From positions 1-49,726 of the forward strand of contig JBQDFP010000014.1 in assembly GCA_052085365.1 (NCBI GenBank): 49,726 nt of DNA, in the 5' to 3' direction. The DNA comes from Canibacter sp052085365. GTDB taxonomy: Bacteria; Actinomycetota; Actinomycetes; Actinomycetales; Microbacteriaceae. Below the pieces are notes generated by a model that searched no databases, had not been told where the DNA came from, and saw only the letters and a list, made by a program, of their open reading frames with translations. The position numbers were made by a program, and so were the translations under genes. Below are positions 34,514 through 42,759 of this stretch, one piece after another (position 1 is the first letter of the stretch; each line of letters opens with the position of its first letter).

Positions 34514-35827
34514 TTATCGGCGTCGCCACCAGGGGCGTTTTTCGGCCTGACCCGAGTCAGGTTTTTTGTGTGCGGCACCGCTGTGGTCTGCTTCTGGCTC
34601 TACTGTCGCGTCACGCAGCAACTGTGAGAACGCAGCCTCATTATCTGTCGACTCTGCTTCAGCAGTGTTGTCTTCACCAGCGTCACCGTGGGCAGTCGGG
34701 ACACTCGCAGTGTAAATACTGGGGTCGCGCTGTTCTTCCCAACCCGACGGAGGTTCGGGAAGAATAACGGCATCGTGCGATGACGTTTCAACATCGGTGT
34801 GGTCCGTGCCGATCTCAGACGTGCTCGGCGCCTCTTCAGCTGCGTCACTGTTGGCAGCATCATCTCGAGGTTCTGCTGACTCCTCACCCGAGTGGTCCTC
34901 AGTGTCAGCGTCGGTGTCAGTAACAGTGGCGGCGTCTGTCACAGCGTCTTCGTCAGCGATCTCGCCGGTGTTTTCTTCAACGTCCTTATCTGCGGGCTCT
35001 TCTGGCTCATCAGTTACCTGAGGGATGGTAATCACACCGGTGTTGGTGTGTGATTCTGGTTCCATCAACGGCTCGAGTTCTTCTGCGCTTTCGCCTTCGA
35101 TATAGCCGTCGTCCGAGTCAAAGTCGTATTCGGGCTCTTCCTCATCAGCTTCAGTCGCCGTGGGTTCTTCTTCGGATGTCGTCTCTTCGTCTTCGACAGG
35201 CACCTCGTCGGTTGGTTCGTCTGCGGACGCGTCCGCCTCGGCTGCTTCCTCGTCGGTTGGTTCGGCTTCGTCCGACTGATTTTCGGCGACCTCATCGACA
35301 CGAGACTCAGAATCATCAAGTGGCTCAGAATCGTCAGCGGTCTCAGCATCCGGGAGGGGGTCTTTTTCGACTTCGGAAACGACTGCGGGCAGCGGGTCAG
35401 GTTCAGCATCTGCATCAGTATCAGCCGTGCCTGCGTACTCAGCCAACGTTTCGAGCCTCGCACTCCAATTTTCTTGGGCCTGACGTGCATGATCCGCCCC
35501 CGAATCAAGCCCATCAAAACCGGTCTCAGTGATGGTCACCGTCGTATTCTGGTCTTGGCTGCGCAGCGTGATCAACGGCGCGGTATCTTTCCCCTCGTCG
35601 GTACGCGCCCACTTCCAGCCAATCACGTGACCGGTAACCCACACATCAATCGTGCCGTTCAGGTCATGTGCGTCACTGTGAAACGCGACGTCACTGCCGA
35701 GTCCCTCACCGATCGTAAAACCGGGAAGCCAATGCTCACGACCAGACTCCGTCGAGATGAGTTCCCACACCTTTGCACGCTCAAGCGCAACTCGTACGCG
35801 AGCAATGACCGGACCAACCGGAACCAT
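34514..35827 (-). CDS. SRPBCC-domain protein with long acidic tail
   Basis: 437-aa protein. Residues 1-130 look like an SRPBCC/START-type fold: ARVRVALERAKVWELISTESGREHWL, GSDVAFHSDAHD, VTGHVIGWKWARTDE and VTITETGFDG. Residues about 135-410 are extremely rich in Glu, Asp, Ser, Thr and Ala with almost no hydrophobics, clearly disordered. The final residues turn basic and aromatic: KRPWWRRR. The start is decided by a perfect AGGAGGTG five bases before ATG 35827; the frame is open upstream but without start signals. No known function; the domain usually binds a hydrophobic ligand or acts as a co-chaperone. It ends facing purD, 26 bases away. Confidence 0.8.
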   Translation of the reverse strand: MVPVGPVIARVRVALERAKVWELISTESGREHWLPGFTIGEGLGSDVAFHSDAHDLNGTIDVWVTGHVIGWKWARTDEGKDTAPLITLRSQDQNTTVTITETGFDGLDSGADHARQAQENWSARLETLAEYAGTADTDADAEPDPLPAVVSEVEKDPLPDAETADDSEPLDDSESRVDEVAENQSDEAEPTDEEAAEADASADEPTDEVPVEDEETTSEEEPTATEADEEEPEYDFDSDDGYIEGESAEELEPLMEPESHTNTGVITIPQVTDEPEEPADKDVEENTGEIADEDAVTDAATVTDTDADTEDHSGEESAEPRDDAANSDAAEEAPSTSEIGTDHTDVETSSHDAVILPEPPSGWEEQRDPSIYTASVPTAHGDAGEDNTAEAESTDNEAAFSQLLRDATVEPEADHSGAAHKKPDSGQAEKRPWWRRR

Positions 35828-35910
35828 GAACACCTCCTGATGTTTCATCACCCAGCTTACGGTGTACGGCTTGGTGTTTTTTGGGATGAATCTCAATACC
35901 GAGGCTTCGC

Positions 35911-35940
35911 TACACACCCTTTCCTTAAAGATGTCAGAAT
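35911..35940 (+). promoter_or_regulatory. promoter of purC, leaderless
   Basis: TACACA (35911-35916), 18 bases and CAGAAT (35935-35940) lie six bases before GTG 35947. Both boxes match four of six consensus bases. Confidence 0.4.
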
Positions 35941-35946
35941 AGTTGC

Positions 35947-36816
35947 GTGAATGATACTCCCGAGTACCCCGGTTGGACGCATAAAGCCTCAGGCAAAGTG
36001 CGCGAGTTATATGCGCCCAGTGACGGCTCACACGACGCTTTACTACTGGTCGCAAGTGACCGAATCAGCGCTTTTGATTATCTATTGGAACCACCCATCA
36101 CAGGCAAGGGCGCGTTACTGACACAGTTGTCGCGCTGGTGGTTTGACCATCTTGATGTGCCCAACCATGTGCTTGATCGCCCCGCACCCGAAGCGGTCGC
36201 TGACCGTGCCATGGTCGTGAAAACACTCGATATGTACCCCATTGAGTGTGTGGTGCGAGGCGCGATCACCGGGTCTGGGTTCGCTGAGTATCAAGATCAC
36301 GGCAGTGTGTGCGGTGTGTACCTCCCGCAAAATCTGCAAGACGGTGACATTCTTGACGCCCCCATCTACACCCCCGCTTATAAGGCACCGCAGGGTGAAC
36401 ATGATGAGAATATTTCTTTCGACCAAACGATTGAACTCGTTGGCGCCAGTGTGGCCGACCAGCTACGTGACACGTCACTGCAGATTTTCGAACAGGCACG
36501 TGATCGGGCTGCAGAGCGTGGTGTGATTCTGGCTGACACGAAGTTTGAGTTTGGGGCGGATCCTGCCACTGGTGAACTCGTGCTTGCCGACGAAGTTTTG
36601 ACGAGCGATTCGAGTCGTTATTGGGACCCTGAAGTCTATGCCGCAAACGACGGTGCGGCTCGTCTTGAAAGTTTCGATAAACAAATTGTGCGCAACTGGT
36701 TGCTCGAAAATTGGGACCGTGATGAACTACCGCCTAAGCTTCCGCAGGAGATCGTTGAGCGCACACTCGGACGCTACCGAGAGTTGTATCGTCGCATTAC
36801 TGGCGAAGACGCCTGA
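35947..36816 (+). CDS. purC: SAICAR synthase (phosphoribosylaminoimidazole-succinocarboxamide synthase)
   Basis: 289-aa enzyme joining CAIR and aspartate with ATP. Signature segments are present: ASGKVRELYAP near residue 13, LLVASDRISAFDY near 35, PIECVVRGAITGSGFAEY near 98, AYKAPQGEHDENISF near 145 and ILADTKFEFG near 195, followed by LADEVLTSDSSRYW. Length is typical of the actinobacterial and fungal-like form. GTG start, probably leaderless. First gene of the purC-purS-purQ group; 114 bases separate it from purS. Confidence 0.97.
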   Translation: MNDTPEYPGWTHKASGKVRELYAPSDGSHDALLLVASDRISAFDYLLEPPITGKGALLTQLSRWWFDHLDVPNHVLDRPAPEAVADRAMVVKTLDMYPIECVVRGAITGSGFAEYQDHGSVCGVYLPQNLQDGDILDAPIYTPAYKAPQGEHDENISFDQTIELVGASVADQLRDTSLQIFEQARDRAAERGVILADTKFEFGADPATGELVLADEVLTSDSSRYWDPEVYAANDGAARLESFDKQIVRNWLLENWDRDELPPKLPQEIVERTLGRYRELYRRITGEDA

Positions 36817-36930
36817 TCAATCAGTTACGGGGTAGACTCGTAGCGAAACACTGAGCGGACGCCCGGTCTGGCTCGGTACCAAAGTTTCTCGCACAGTGCA
36901 TGGACCACCACACCAGAACGGGAGTTTCGA

Positions 36931-37188
36931 GTGGCGAAGATCGTCGTTGAAGTGATGCCGAAGGCAGAACTGTTAGATCCACAGGGTAAAGCTATTTCAG
37001 GGGCGCTCGAACGTCAGGGCTTCACTCAATTTCATGATGTTCGAGTCGGCAAACGTTTCGAACTGACAGTTGACGGCGCGGCCGACGAAGCTGCGCTCGC
37101 GAAAGCTCGCGAAATCGCGGAAGACTTCCTGTCGAACCAGGTCATCGAAGACATCGTGTCAGTCCACCCTGCCGAGGATGACAACTAA
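36931..37188 (+). CDS. purS: FGAM synthase subunit PurS
   Basis: 85-aa small subunit that bridges PurQ and PurL in the three-part FGAM synthase. Typical sequence: KIVVEVMPKAELLDPQGKAISGALERQGF at the start and DVRVGKRFELTVDG after residue 40, then a helix ending EDFLSNQVIEDIVSV. GTG start with GGGAG six bases upstream. Its TAA stop overlaps the purQ ATG by one base (TAATG), so the two are translated together. Confidence 0.96.
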   Translation: MAKIVVEVMPKAELLDPQGKAISGALERQGFTQFHDVRVGKRFELTVDGAADEAALAKAREIAEDFLSNQVIEDIVSVHPAEDDN

Positions 37189-37886
37189 TGCGTATCGGTG
37201 TGGTGACATTCCCCGGGTCGCTCGATGATCGAGATGCGCAACGCGCAGTACGTGTCGTGGGCGCTGAGCCGGTGCCACTGTGGCACGCAGACCACGATCT
37301 GCAAAACGTCGACGCAGTCGTCCTTCCAGGTGGGTTTAGCTACGGCGACTACCTTCGCCCAGGAGCTATCGCCGCAATTGCGCCGATCATGACTGAGGTT
37401 GTGGCCGCAGCGGGGCGGGGTGTCCCGGTGCTGGGCATCTGTAACGGTTTTCAGGTGTTGGTTGAATCGCATCTACTCCCCGGCGGTCTGATTCGTAACG
37501 CACACCAGCAGTTCATTCGCCGCGATCAGAAACTCATCGTTGAGAATAATCGCACCGCTTGGACCAACCAGTTCGAGCACGGCGAAGAAATTGTGATTCC
37601 GTTGAAGAACGGTGACGGTGGATACATTGCTGCTGACGAAACGCTCAAACGAATTGAAGGCGAAGGCCTTGTCGCTTTCCGATACTCGGGTGTGAACCCG
37701 AACGGTTCACTGAACAATATCGCGGGGCTGACAAACTCGGCGGGCAATGTGGTGGGGCTCATGCCTCACCCTGAGCATGCTGTCGAGGCGGGCTTTGGGC
37801 CGAACACGCCCGAAGCAATGCGTTCGGGCGTAGACGGCAGAAAGTTTTTTGAAAGCGTTCTGGGGAGCTTCGTAGAAGCGGTCTAG
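37188..37886 (+). CDS. purQ: FGAM synthase glutaminase subunit PurQ
   Basis: 232-aa class-I glutamine amidotransferase that supplies ammonia to PurL. Catalytic Cys in PVLGICNGFQVL near residue 87, and the His-Glu pair in MPHPEHAVE near residue 195. The N-terminus RIGVVTFPGSLDDRDA and LPGGFSYGDYLRPGA near residue 48 are standard. The active site is complete. Transcribed with purS; ends before a large hairpin terminator. Confidence 0.97.
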   Translation: MRIGVVTFPGSLDDRDAQRAVRVVGAEPVPLWHADHDLQNVDAVVLPGGFSYGDYLRPGAIAAIAPIMTEVVAAAGRGVPVLGICNGFQVLVESHLLPGGLIRNAHQQFIRRDQKLIVENNRTAWTNQFEHGEEIVIPLKNGDGGYIAADETLKRIEGEGLVAFRYSGVNPNGSLNNIAGLTNSAGNVVGLMPHPEHAVEAGFGPNTPEAMRSGVDGRKFFESVLGSFVEAV

Positions 37887-37923
37887 CGGTTCCAGGCGTC
37901 AACAAGCAGCCTTCTCACACACA

Positions 37924-37967
37924 CAGGTGGGGCCCCGTCGTTTTCGTCAACGACGGGGCCCCACCTG
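37924..37967. terminator. bidirectional terminator between purQ and the membrane protein gene
   Basis: A perfect 19-bp stem (CAGGTGGGGCCCCGTCGTT and its complement) with a six-base TTCGTC loop. Each arm itself contains the palindrome GGGGCCCC. Placed between convergent stops at 37886 and 37985. Confidence 0.85.
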
Positions 37968-37984
37968 GTTACTGCGGTATACCG

Positions 37985-39553
37985 TTACTGCAGGTGCGGC
38001 GGTTTCGGTGCGCCGGGCACACTGAAATCAGGCTGGCCGTCCGGTCGAGGCGGAATTGGTGTTCCGTCTGCAAACGTTGGCCACGGCAAAAGCCCGTCTT
38101 CATTCGGCGCCGGCTCCGGTGACACCGGGGTGGACGTCTGCTTGGGTGCATCCGCCGGTGTGTGAGCCGCCGCGGGCGCATCCTCACCGTTCGCCTCGTC
38201 ACCGTTCGCCTCGTCGAGTAATTCTTCGATCGATGTGGCGGGTTCTGGTGCGGGTTCAACGCGTTGCTGTGCTGCTGGCTCTTCTGTGCCAAACACTTCT
38301 GGTTCTTGATCCGTGAGTGCATCGGCGACCGGCTCAGGCTCTGCGAGCGGAGCCTCTCGTTCCGGTTCTGCGTGTGCCGGAGAATCTTGCGGTGCTTCCC
38401 CCGGAGCCACCGAGTGCGCTCCGGTTGAGCGCACGGCAAACGGCGGCTCGTTATCGTCGCTTACTGGAGCCTGGTCTTGCCGACCCAGGTCGTTCGATTG
38501 TGTTTCAAACGCGGGCGCATTTGTCGATTCAGGACGTGCTTGCTGATCGAAATTGTTGGGCTGATCAACGGGCACAAAATTACCGGTCGGTTGCTGCGGG
38601 AACGGCTGCTGCTGTGCCGGGTCAGCGAAAGCATTACCTGGCAGCGGTTGCGGGTTGTACGGCTGATTCATCGGCGCAGCATTGGGTTGCTGCAGTGGCT
38701 GCCCCTGAGGCTGGCCCGCATATGGTTGCCCCTGTGTGTTCATCGGGGTGTGCGGGTGGGCCCCGTGAGCTACTGGTGCACCAGGTTTTTGTTTGCGGCT
38801 GAGGAACAGGCCGACGCGGCCCGGTGCTGAACGAAGAATCTCGTCACGGAACTGCCAGACGAGCAGCACATACACAGACAGTGATAGCGCGGCAATTACC
38901 AGCACCGAAATGGTGAATTTCCAGTACAGATCTCCCAGTCGCACTTCAAACGCTGAGAACGCAAGCGGAAGCGTGAACAGGAACCCGATAATGATGGTGA
39001 GCACTGTTGAAACGAGTGCTGAAATATTGACGAGCTTTGGTCGTGTTTGGTGACGTCCCTGCAAAATCTCGCACGCGAGCAGCAGCAGACGCATCAAAAT
39101 AATCGTGACGAACAGGGTCCAGAAAATCGCGAAACCGAGAACCACGACGAATTCATACTCGGGAACTTTCGTCACCCACGTAACGATTAACGTCATCGCC
39201 AATATGTACGAGTTCACAAATAGGGCTGCTGGCAGGTACCAATTCGCCATGTTCTTTCGCGATGTGTCGAGCGCGGTAAACCCGACGAACACACCAAAGG
39301 CGATAAATGTCCATACGCCACGCGTGCCACTTCCCTCACTTCCACCGAGGAACAGCATGACGATTACACCGATCGTCAGCAGCACCAGAACGCCGATGCT
39401 GATCAGGAGGAACAGTGGCAGGGTTTTCGTTCCCCCGGCACCACCTTGCGACGGCTGTGACTGCGGGTGTCCGTGTTGGCCTGCCTGCGGATTCTGCGGC
39501 CAGGGCGCAGGGCCCTGCCCGGGAACTTGTTGCGGGTTGTATGAATTACTCAT
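37985..39553 (-). CDS. multipass membrane protein with Pro/Gln- and Glu-rich tail, unknown
   Basis: 522-aa protein, family not recognised. Residues 1-42 are Pro/Gln/Gly-rich (NPQQVPGQGPAPWPQNPQ). Residues about 43-245 contain six to seven hydrophobic helices, among them LFLLISIGVLVLLTIGVIVM, TFIAFGVFVGFTAL and SVLVIAALSLSVYVLLVW. Residues about 260-350 are a second Pro/Gln/Asn-rich stretch (GQPYAGQPQGQPLQQPNAA). The remainder is Glu/Ala/Pro-rich and disordered, with a DEANG-DEANG duplication. The tails are probably cytoplasmic. Divergent from purL. Function unknown; the layout recalls membrane proteins that act as scaffolds. Confidence 0.75.
   Translation of the reverse strand: MSNSYNPQQVPGQGPAPWPQNPQAGQHGHPQSQPSQGGAGGTKTLPLFLLISIGVLVLLTIGVIVMLFLGGSEGSGTRGVWTFIAFGVFVGFTALDTSRKNMANWYLPAALFVNSYILAMTLIVTWVTKVPEYEFVVVLGFAIFWTLFVTIILMRLLLLACEILQGRHQTRPKLVNISALVSTVLTIIIGFLFTLPLAFSAFEVRLGDLYWKFTISVLVIAALSLSVYVLLVWQFRDEILRSAPGRVGLFLSRKQKPGAPVAHGAHPHTPMNTQGQPYAGQPQGQPLQQPNAAPMNQPYNPQPLPGNAFADPAQQQPFPQQPTGNFVPVDQPNNFDQQARPESTNAPAFETQSNDLGRQDQAPVSDDNEPPFAVRSTGAHSVAPGEAPQDSPAHAEPEREAPLAEPEPVADALTDQEPEVFGTEEPAAQQRVEPAPEPATSIEELLDEANGDEANGEDAPAAAHTPADAPKQTSTPVSPEPAPNEDGLLPWPTFADGTPIPPRPDGQPDFSVPGAPKPPHLQ
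38184..38213. repeat. 15-bp tandem duplication inside a coding tail
   Basis: TCACCGTTCGCCTCG occurs twice in direct tandem. It is in frame and encodes a repeated Asp-Glu-Ala-Asn-Gly in the acidic tail of the membrane protein, so it is probably a recent slippage or duplication event. Confidence 0.85.
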
Positions 39554-39681
39554 GACTCACAGTCTGCCCACTGCTCCCGAGAATTACCAGAATTGACGCC
39601 CTTCCCGTACGAAAATCGAGGGTATTTTCAGGTGAACGAAGATGACTTTTGTGCACGAGGTCATGCGAGCTGACGCTGCAG

Positions 39682-39710
39682 TTCAGCCCTGAGAGATCTA
39701 CGACTAGACT
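39682..39710 (+). promoter_or_regulatory. promoter of purL
   Basis: TTCAGC (39682-39687), a 17-base spacer and TAGACT (39705-39710). Start near 39717 gives a leader of about 35 bases with AGGA before the GTG. No PurR-type operator or guanine riboswitch is recognisable. Confidence 0.5.
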
Positions 39711-39751
39711 GGGGTGAGTTGTGACTGAATTTCTTCATTGACAGGAAGCAT

Positions 39752-42064
39752 GTGACCTCTCCAAATCATCATCCGGACACCGTCGAGAACGCAATTTCCA
39801 CCCCCGACCGGGTGCAGCCGTTCGATGCATTAGGCCTCAAGCCTGACGAATATGAACAGATTAAGAAGATTTTGGGTCGCCGCCCCACCTCGGGCGAGTT
39901 GGCCATGTATTCGGTGATGTGGTCTGAGCACTGCTCCTACAAATCATCAAAGAAGTACCTGCGCCAGTTCGGCCAAAAAGTGAACGACAAAATGCGTGAG
40001 CGTCTCCTGGTCGGCATGGGCGAGAACGCGGGCGTCGTCGATATCGGCGAGGGCTGGGCGGTCACGTTTAAAGTTGAAAGCCACAACCACCCGTCTTACA
40101 TTGAACCGTTCCAGGGCGCCGCAACCGGGGTTGGCGGTATTGTTCGTGACATTATTTCAATGGGTGCACGACCTGTTGCTGTGATGGATCAATTGCGGTT
40201 TGGAGCGATTGATCACCCTGACACGGCACGAGTCGTGCACGGCGTGGTCTCTGGCATTAGTTTTTACGCGAACTGCCTGGGTCTGCCTAATCTCGGCGGA
40301 GAGACCGTATTCGACCGCGTCTACCAGCAAAACCCGCTCGTGAACGCGCTCGCTGTGGGTGTGCTGCGTCACGAAGATCTGCACCTCGCAAATGCGTCTG
40401 GTGTGGGGAACAAGATCGTGTTGTTCGGTGCCCGCACGGGTGGTGACGGTATCGGCGGGGCTTCGATTCTCGCTTCTGACACGTTCAGCGAGGGCGGCCC
40501 CACGAAACGCCCAGCAGTTCAGGTCGGTGACCCCTTCGCTGAGAAGGTGCTTATCGAATGCTGTCTGGAACTGTTTCAAGATGAACTCGTTGAGGGAATT
40601 CAAGACCTTGGGGCCGCTGGCATTTCTTGTGCAACAAGCGAGCTTGCAGCCAACGGTGACGGTGGCATGTTTATCGAGCTCGACAGTGTCCTGTTGCGCG
40701 ACCCGAACCTGACCGCTGAAGAAATTTTGATGTCAGAGTCGCAGGAGCGCATGATGGCGGTTGTTGCGCCTGACAAACTTGATGCGTTCCTCGCGGTCAC
40801 TAAAAAGTGGGATGTTGAGACGAGTGTGCTCGGTGAAGTAACCGACACGGGTCGTCTAGTGATTGACTGGCGTGGCGAAGAAATTGTCAATGTGGATCCG
40901 TCCACTGTTGCTGTTGATGGGCCGGTGTATGACCGTCCCGTTGCATACCCGAGCTGGATCGACGCGCTGCAGGCTGACACTACAGCGTCACTTGCGCGAA
41001 AGAATGACGGCGCAGCTTTGCGCGATCAGCTGGTGGCAGTGGCTGCGAGTCCAAACCAGGCTGACGTGTCGTGGATCACGAATCAGTACGATTCATTTGT
41101 GCTCGGCAACACCGCGCTGACGTTCCCTGACGGTGCGGGCATGATTCGTGTGGACGAAGAGAGTGGTTTGGGCGTCGCGATCGCAACCGACGCAAACGGC
41201 CGCTATGCACAGCTTGACCCGTTTGCGGGTGCTCAGCTTGCGCTTGCAGAAGCGTATCGAAATGTTGCCACCTCGGGTGCTATCCCAACGGCGGTGACTG
41301 ATTGTCTGAACTTTGGTAGTCCGGAAAATCCGGAAGTCATGTGGCAGTTTTCACGCGCTGTTGAAGGCCTGTCTGATGGATGCCTCGAACTTGAGGTGCC
41401 GGTCACTGGCGGCAACGTGTCGTTGTACAACCAGACGGGAGACGAACCGATCCACCCAACCCCTGTGGTTGGTGTACTGGGCATTATTGATGACGTGGCT
41501 CGTCGTTTGCCTAGTGGATGGCAGGATGAAGGCGAAAACCTTTACCTGCTTGGTGTCACTCGGGATGAACTCGACGGTTCAGCGTGGGCAGAAACGGTGC
41601 ATGATCACTTGGGCGGTGTCCCCCCACGGGTGGATCTTGCGCAGGAGCGTTCACTGGCTGGCTTGTTGGAGTCCGCAACACGTGGTGGCATTGTTTCTGC
41701 GGCGGTCGACTTATCTGAGGGTGGTCTCGCACAGGCATTGACTGAAGCCACACTGCGTTTCGGTGTGGGTGCTCGGGTGTGGCTGAATGAAATTCTGGAA
41801 CGGGACGGCGTTGATGAAACGGCGGCGCTGTTTTCAGAATCGCAGGGTCGTGTCCTAGTTTCTGTTCCTCGTGAAGAAGACGTGAAGTTCCGTGGCTTGT
41901 GTGACGGCCGTGACTACCCAGTGCTGCGTGTCGGTGTGACCGGGCAGAAGGGTGCTGAGGCAGAGCTTGAGGTTCAGGGCCTGTTTACGATTGGCCTGGA
42001 TGAACTTGCGCCTGCACACCGCAACACGCTGCCGAACCGGTTTGGCGCTGTCGTCGGCGAATAA
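39752..42064 (+). CDS. purL: FGAM synthase large subunit PurL (small type)
   Basis: 770-aa synthetase subunit that converts FGAR to FGAM with ATP and the ammonia from PurQ. It is the small type lacking a glutaminase domain, consistent with purS and purQ nearby. Features: MWSEHCSYKSSK near residue 52, FKVESHNHPSYIEPFQGAATGVGGIVRDI near 105, FGARTGGDGIGGAS near 225, QDLGAAGISCATSELA near 285 and VPVTGGNVSLYNQT near 550. Start is GTG 39752 with AGGA five bases before. It lies 1.9 kb from purQ, with the membrane-protein gene between. Confidence 0.97.
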   Translation: MTSPNHHPDTVENAISTPDRVQPFDALGLKPDEYEQIKKILGRRPTSGELAMYSVMWSEHCSYKSSKKYLRQFGQKVNDKMRERLLVGMGENAGVVDIGEGWAVTFKVESHNHPSYIEPFQGAATGVGGIVRDIISMGARPVAVMDQLRFGAIDHPDTARVVHGVVSGISFYANCLGLPNLGGETVFDRVYQQNPLVNALAVGVLRHEDLHLANASGVGNKIVLFGARTGGDGIGGASILASDTFSEGGPTKRPAVQVGDPFAEKVLIECCLELFQDELVEGIQDLGAAGISCATSELAANGDGGMFIELDSVLLRDPNLTAEEILMSESQERMMAVVAPDKLDAFLAVTKKWDVETSVLGEVTDTGRLVIDWRGEEIVNVDPSTVAVDGPVYDRPVAYPSWIDALQADTTASLARKNDGAALRDQLVAVAASPNQADVSWITNQYDSFVLGNTALTFPDGAGMIRVDEESGLGVAIATDANGRYAQLDPFAGAQLALAEAYRNVATSGAIPTAVTDCLNFGSPENPEVMWQFSRAVEGLSDGCLELEVPVTGGNVSLYNQTGDEPIHPTPVVGVLGIIDDVARRLPSGWQDEGENLYLLGVTRDELDGSAWAETVHDHLGGVPPRVDLAQERSLAGLLESATRGGIVSAAVDLSEGGLAQALTEATLRFGVGARVWLNEILERDGVDETAALFSESQGRVLVSVPREEDVKFRGLCDGRDYPVLRVGVTGQKGAEAELEVQGLFTIGLDELAPAHRNTLPNRFGAVVGE

Positions 42065-42078
42065 CTCTGCCAGAACGT

Positions 42079-42118
42079 CCACGCTCGTCACGATCGTTTC
42101 AGGTTGTGACGAGGGTGG
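42079..42118. terminator. bidirectional hairpin between purL and tmk
   Basis: CCACGCTCGTCAC and GTGACGAGGGTGG pair over 13 positions with a single mismatch, around a 14-base loop. It lies between the converging stops at 42064 and 42136. Confidence 0.65.
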
Positions 42119-42135
42119 ATCCTATTTCCTAGCTG

Positions 42136-42759
42136 TCACGCGTGTGGGCTCGTGCGTTGTTCGATACGCTGAACGATTTTTGCGTGCAATAGTTCGATGT
42201 CTTGATCGGCGTCGAGGACGAGGTAGCGTTCAGGCTGTGCTGCGGCTCGATTCAGAAACGCGGCTCGCACGGTTGCGTGGAATTCGAGCGCTTCTCGTTC
42301 GAGCCGATCGTCAGAACTTCGGTCTTTGCGTCGCCTTGCGGCCTGGGCAGGGTCGAGGTCAAGCACTACGGTGAGGTCAGCGGTGAGGCCGTCGGTTGCC
42401 CACGTGCTGAGCTGCTCAATGTCTTCTGCACCGAGCACACGTCCCGCGCCTTGATAGGCAATTGACGAATCAATGTAACGGTCTTGTACGACCACTTCGT
42501 TACGTTCTATGGCTGGTCGCACGAGGGTATTTATATGGTGAGCCCGGTCTGCGGCATACATGAGGGCTTCCGCTCTCGGATCGACGTCATCCCCGTGGAG
42601 CAAGAGTTCGCGTAGTGAACGACCGAGGTCGGTTCCACCGGGTTCTCGGGTTTGTGTCACCGTGCGGCCTTGTGCGATGAACCAGTCAGCGAGCAGGTTC
42701 GCTTGGGTCGTTTTCCCCGCGCCATCGCCTCCTTCGAAGACGATGAACAGACCGGTCAT
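42136..42759 (-). CDS. tmk: thymidylate kinase
   Basis: 207-aa kinase making dTDP from dTMP. P-loop FEGGDGAGKTTQ at residues 8-19, the DR(Y) motif VVQDRYIDSSIAYQG near residue 92 and a LID region with several Arg (RRRKDRSSDDRLE near 140). Its ATG overlaps the topA TGA by four bases (ATGA), so topA and tmk are translationally coupled, as in many Actinobacteria. The usual next gene, a DNA polymerase III clamp-loader subunit, does not follow here; purL converges instead. Confidence 0.96.
   Translation of the reverse strand: MTGLFIVFEGGDGAGKTTQANLLADWFIAQGRTVTQTREPGGTDLGRSLRELLLHGDDVDPRAEALMYAADRAHHINTLVRPAIERNEVVVQDRYIDSSIAYQGAGRVLGAEDIEQLSTWATDGLTADLTVVLDLDPAQAARRRKDRSSDDRLEREALEFHATVRAAFLNRAAAQPERYLVLDADQDIELLHAKIVQRIEQRTSPHA

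Noticed and set aside
35828..36055. Upstream extension of the SRPBCC frame into purC
   Set aside because: A perfect AGGAGGTG site defines the start at 35827; the extension is antisense to purC.
38184..38213. Possible CRISPR-like or structural repeat
   Set aside because: Only two adjacent 15-bp units without spacers, in frame inside a coding tail; a simple duplication.
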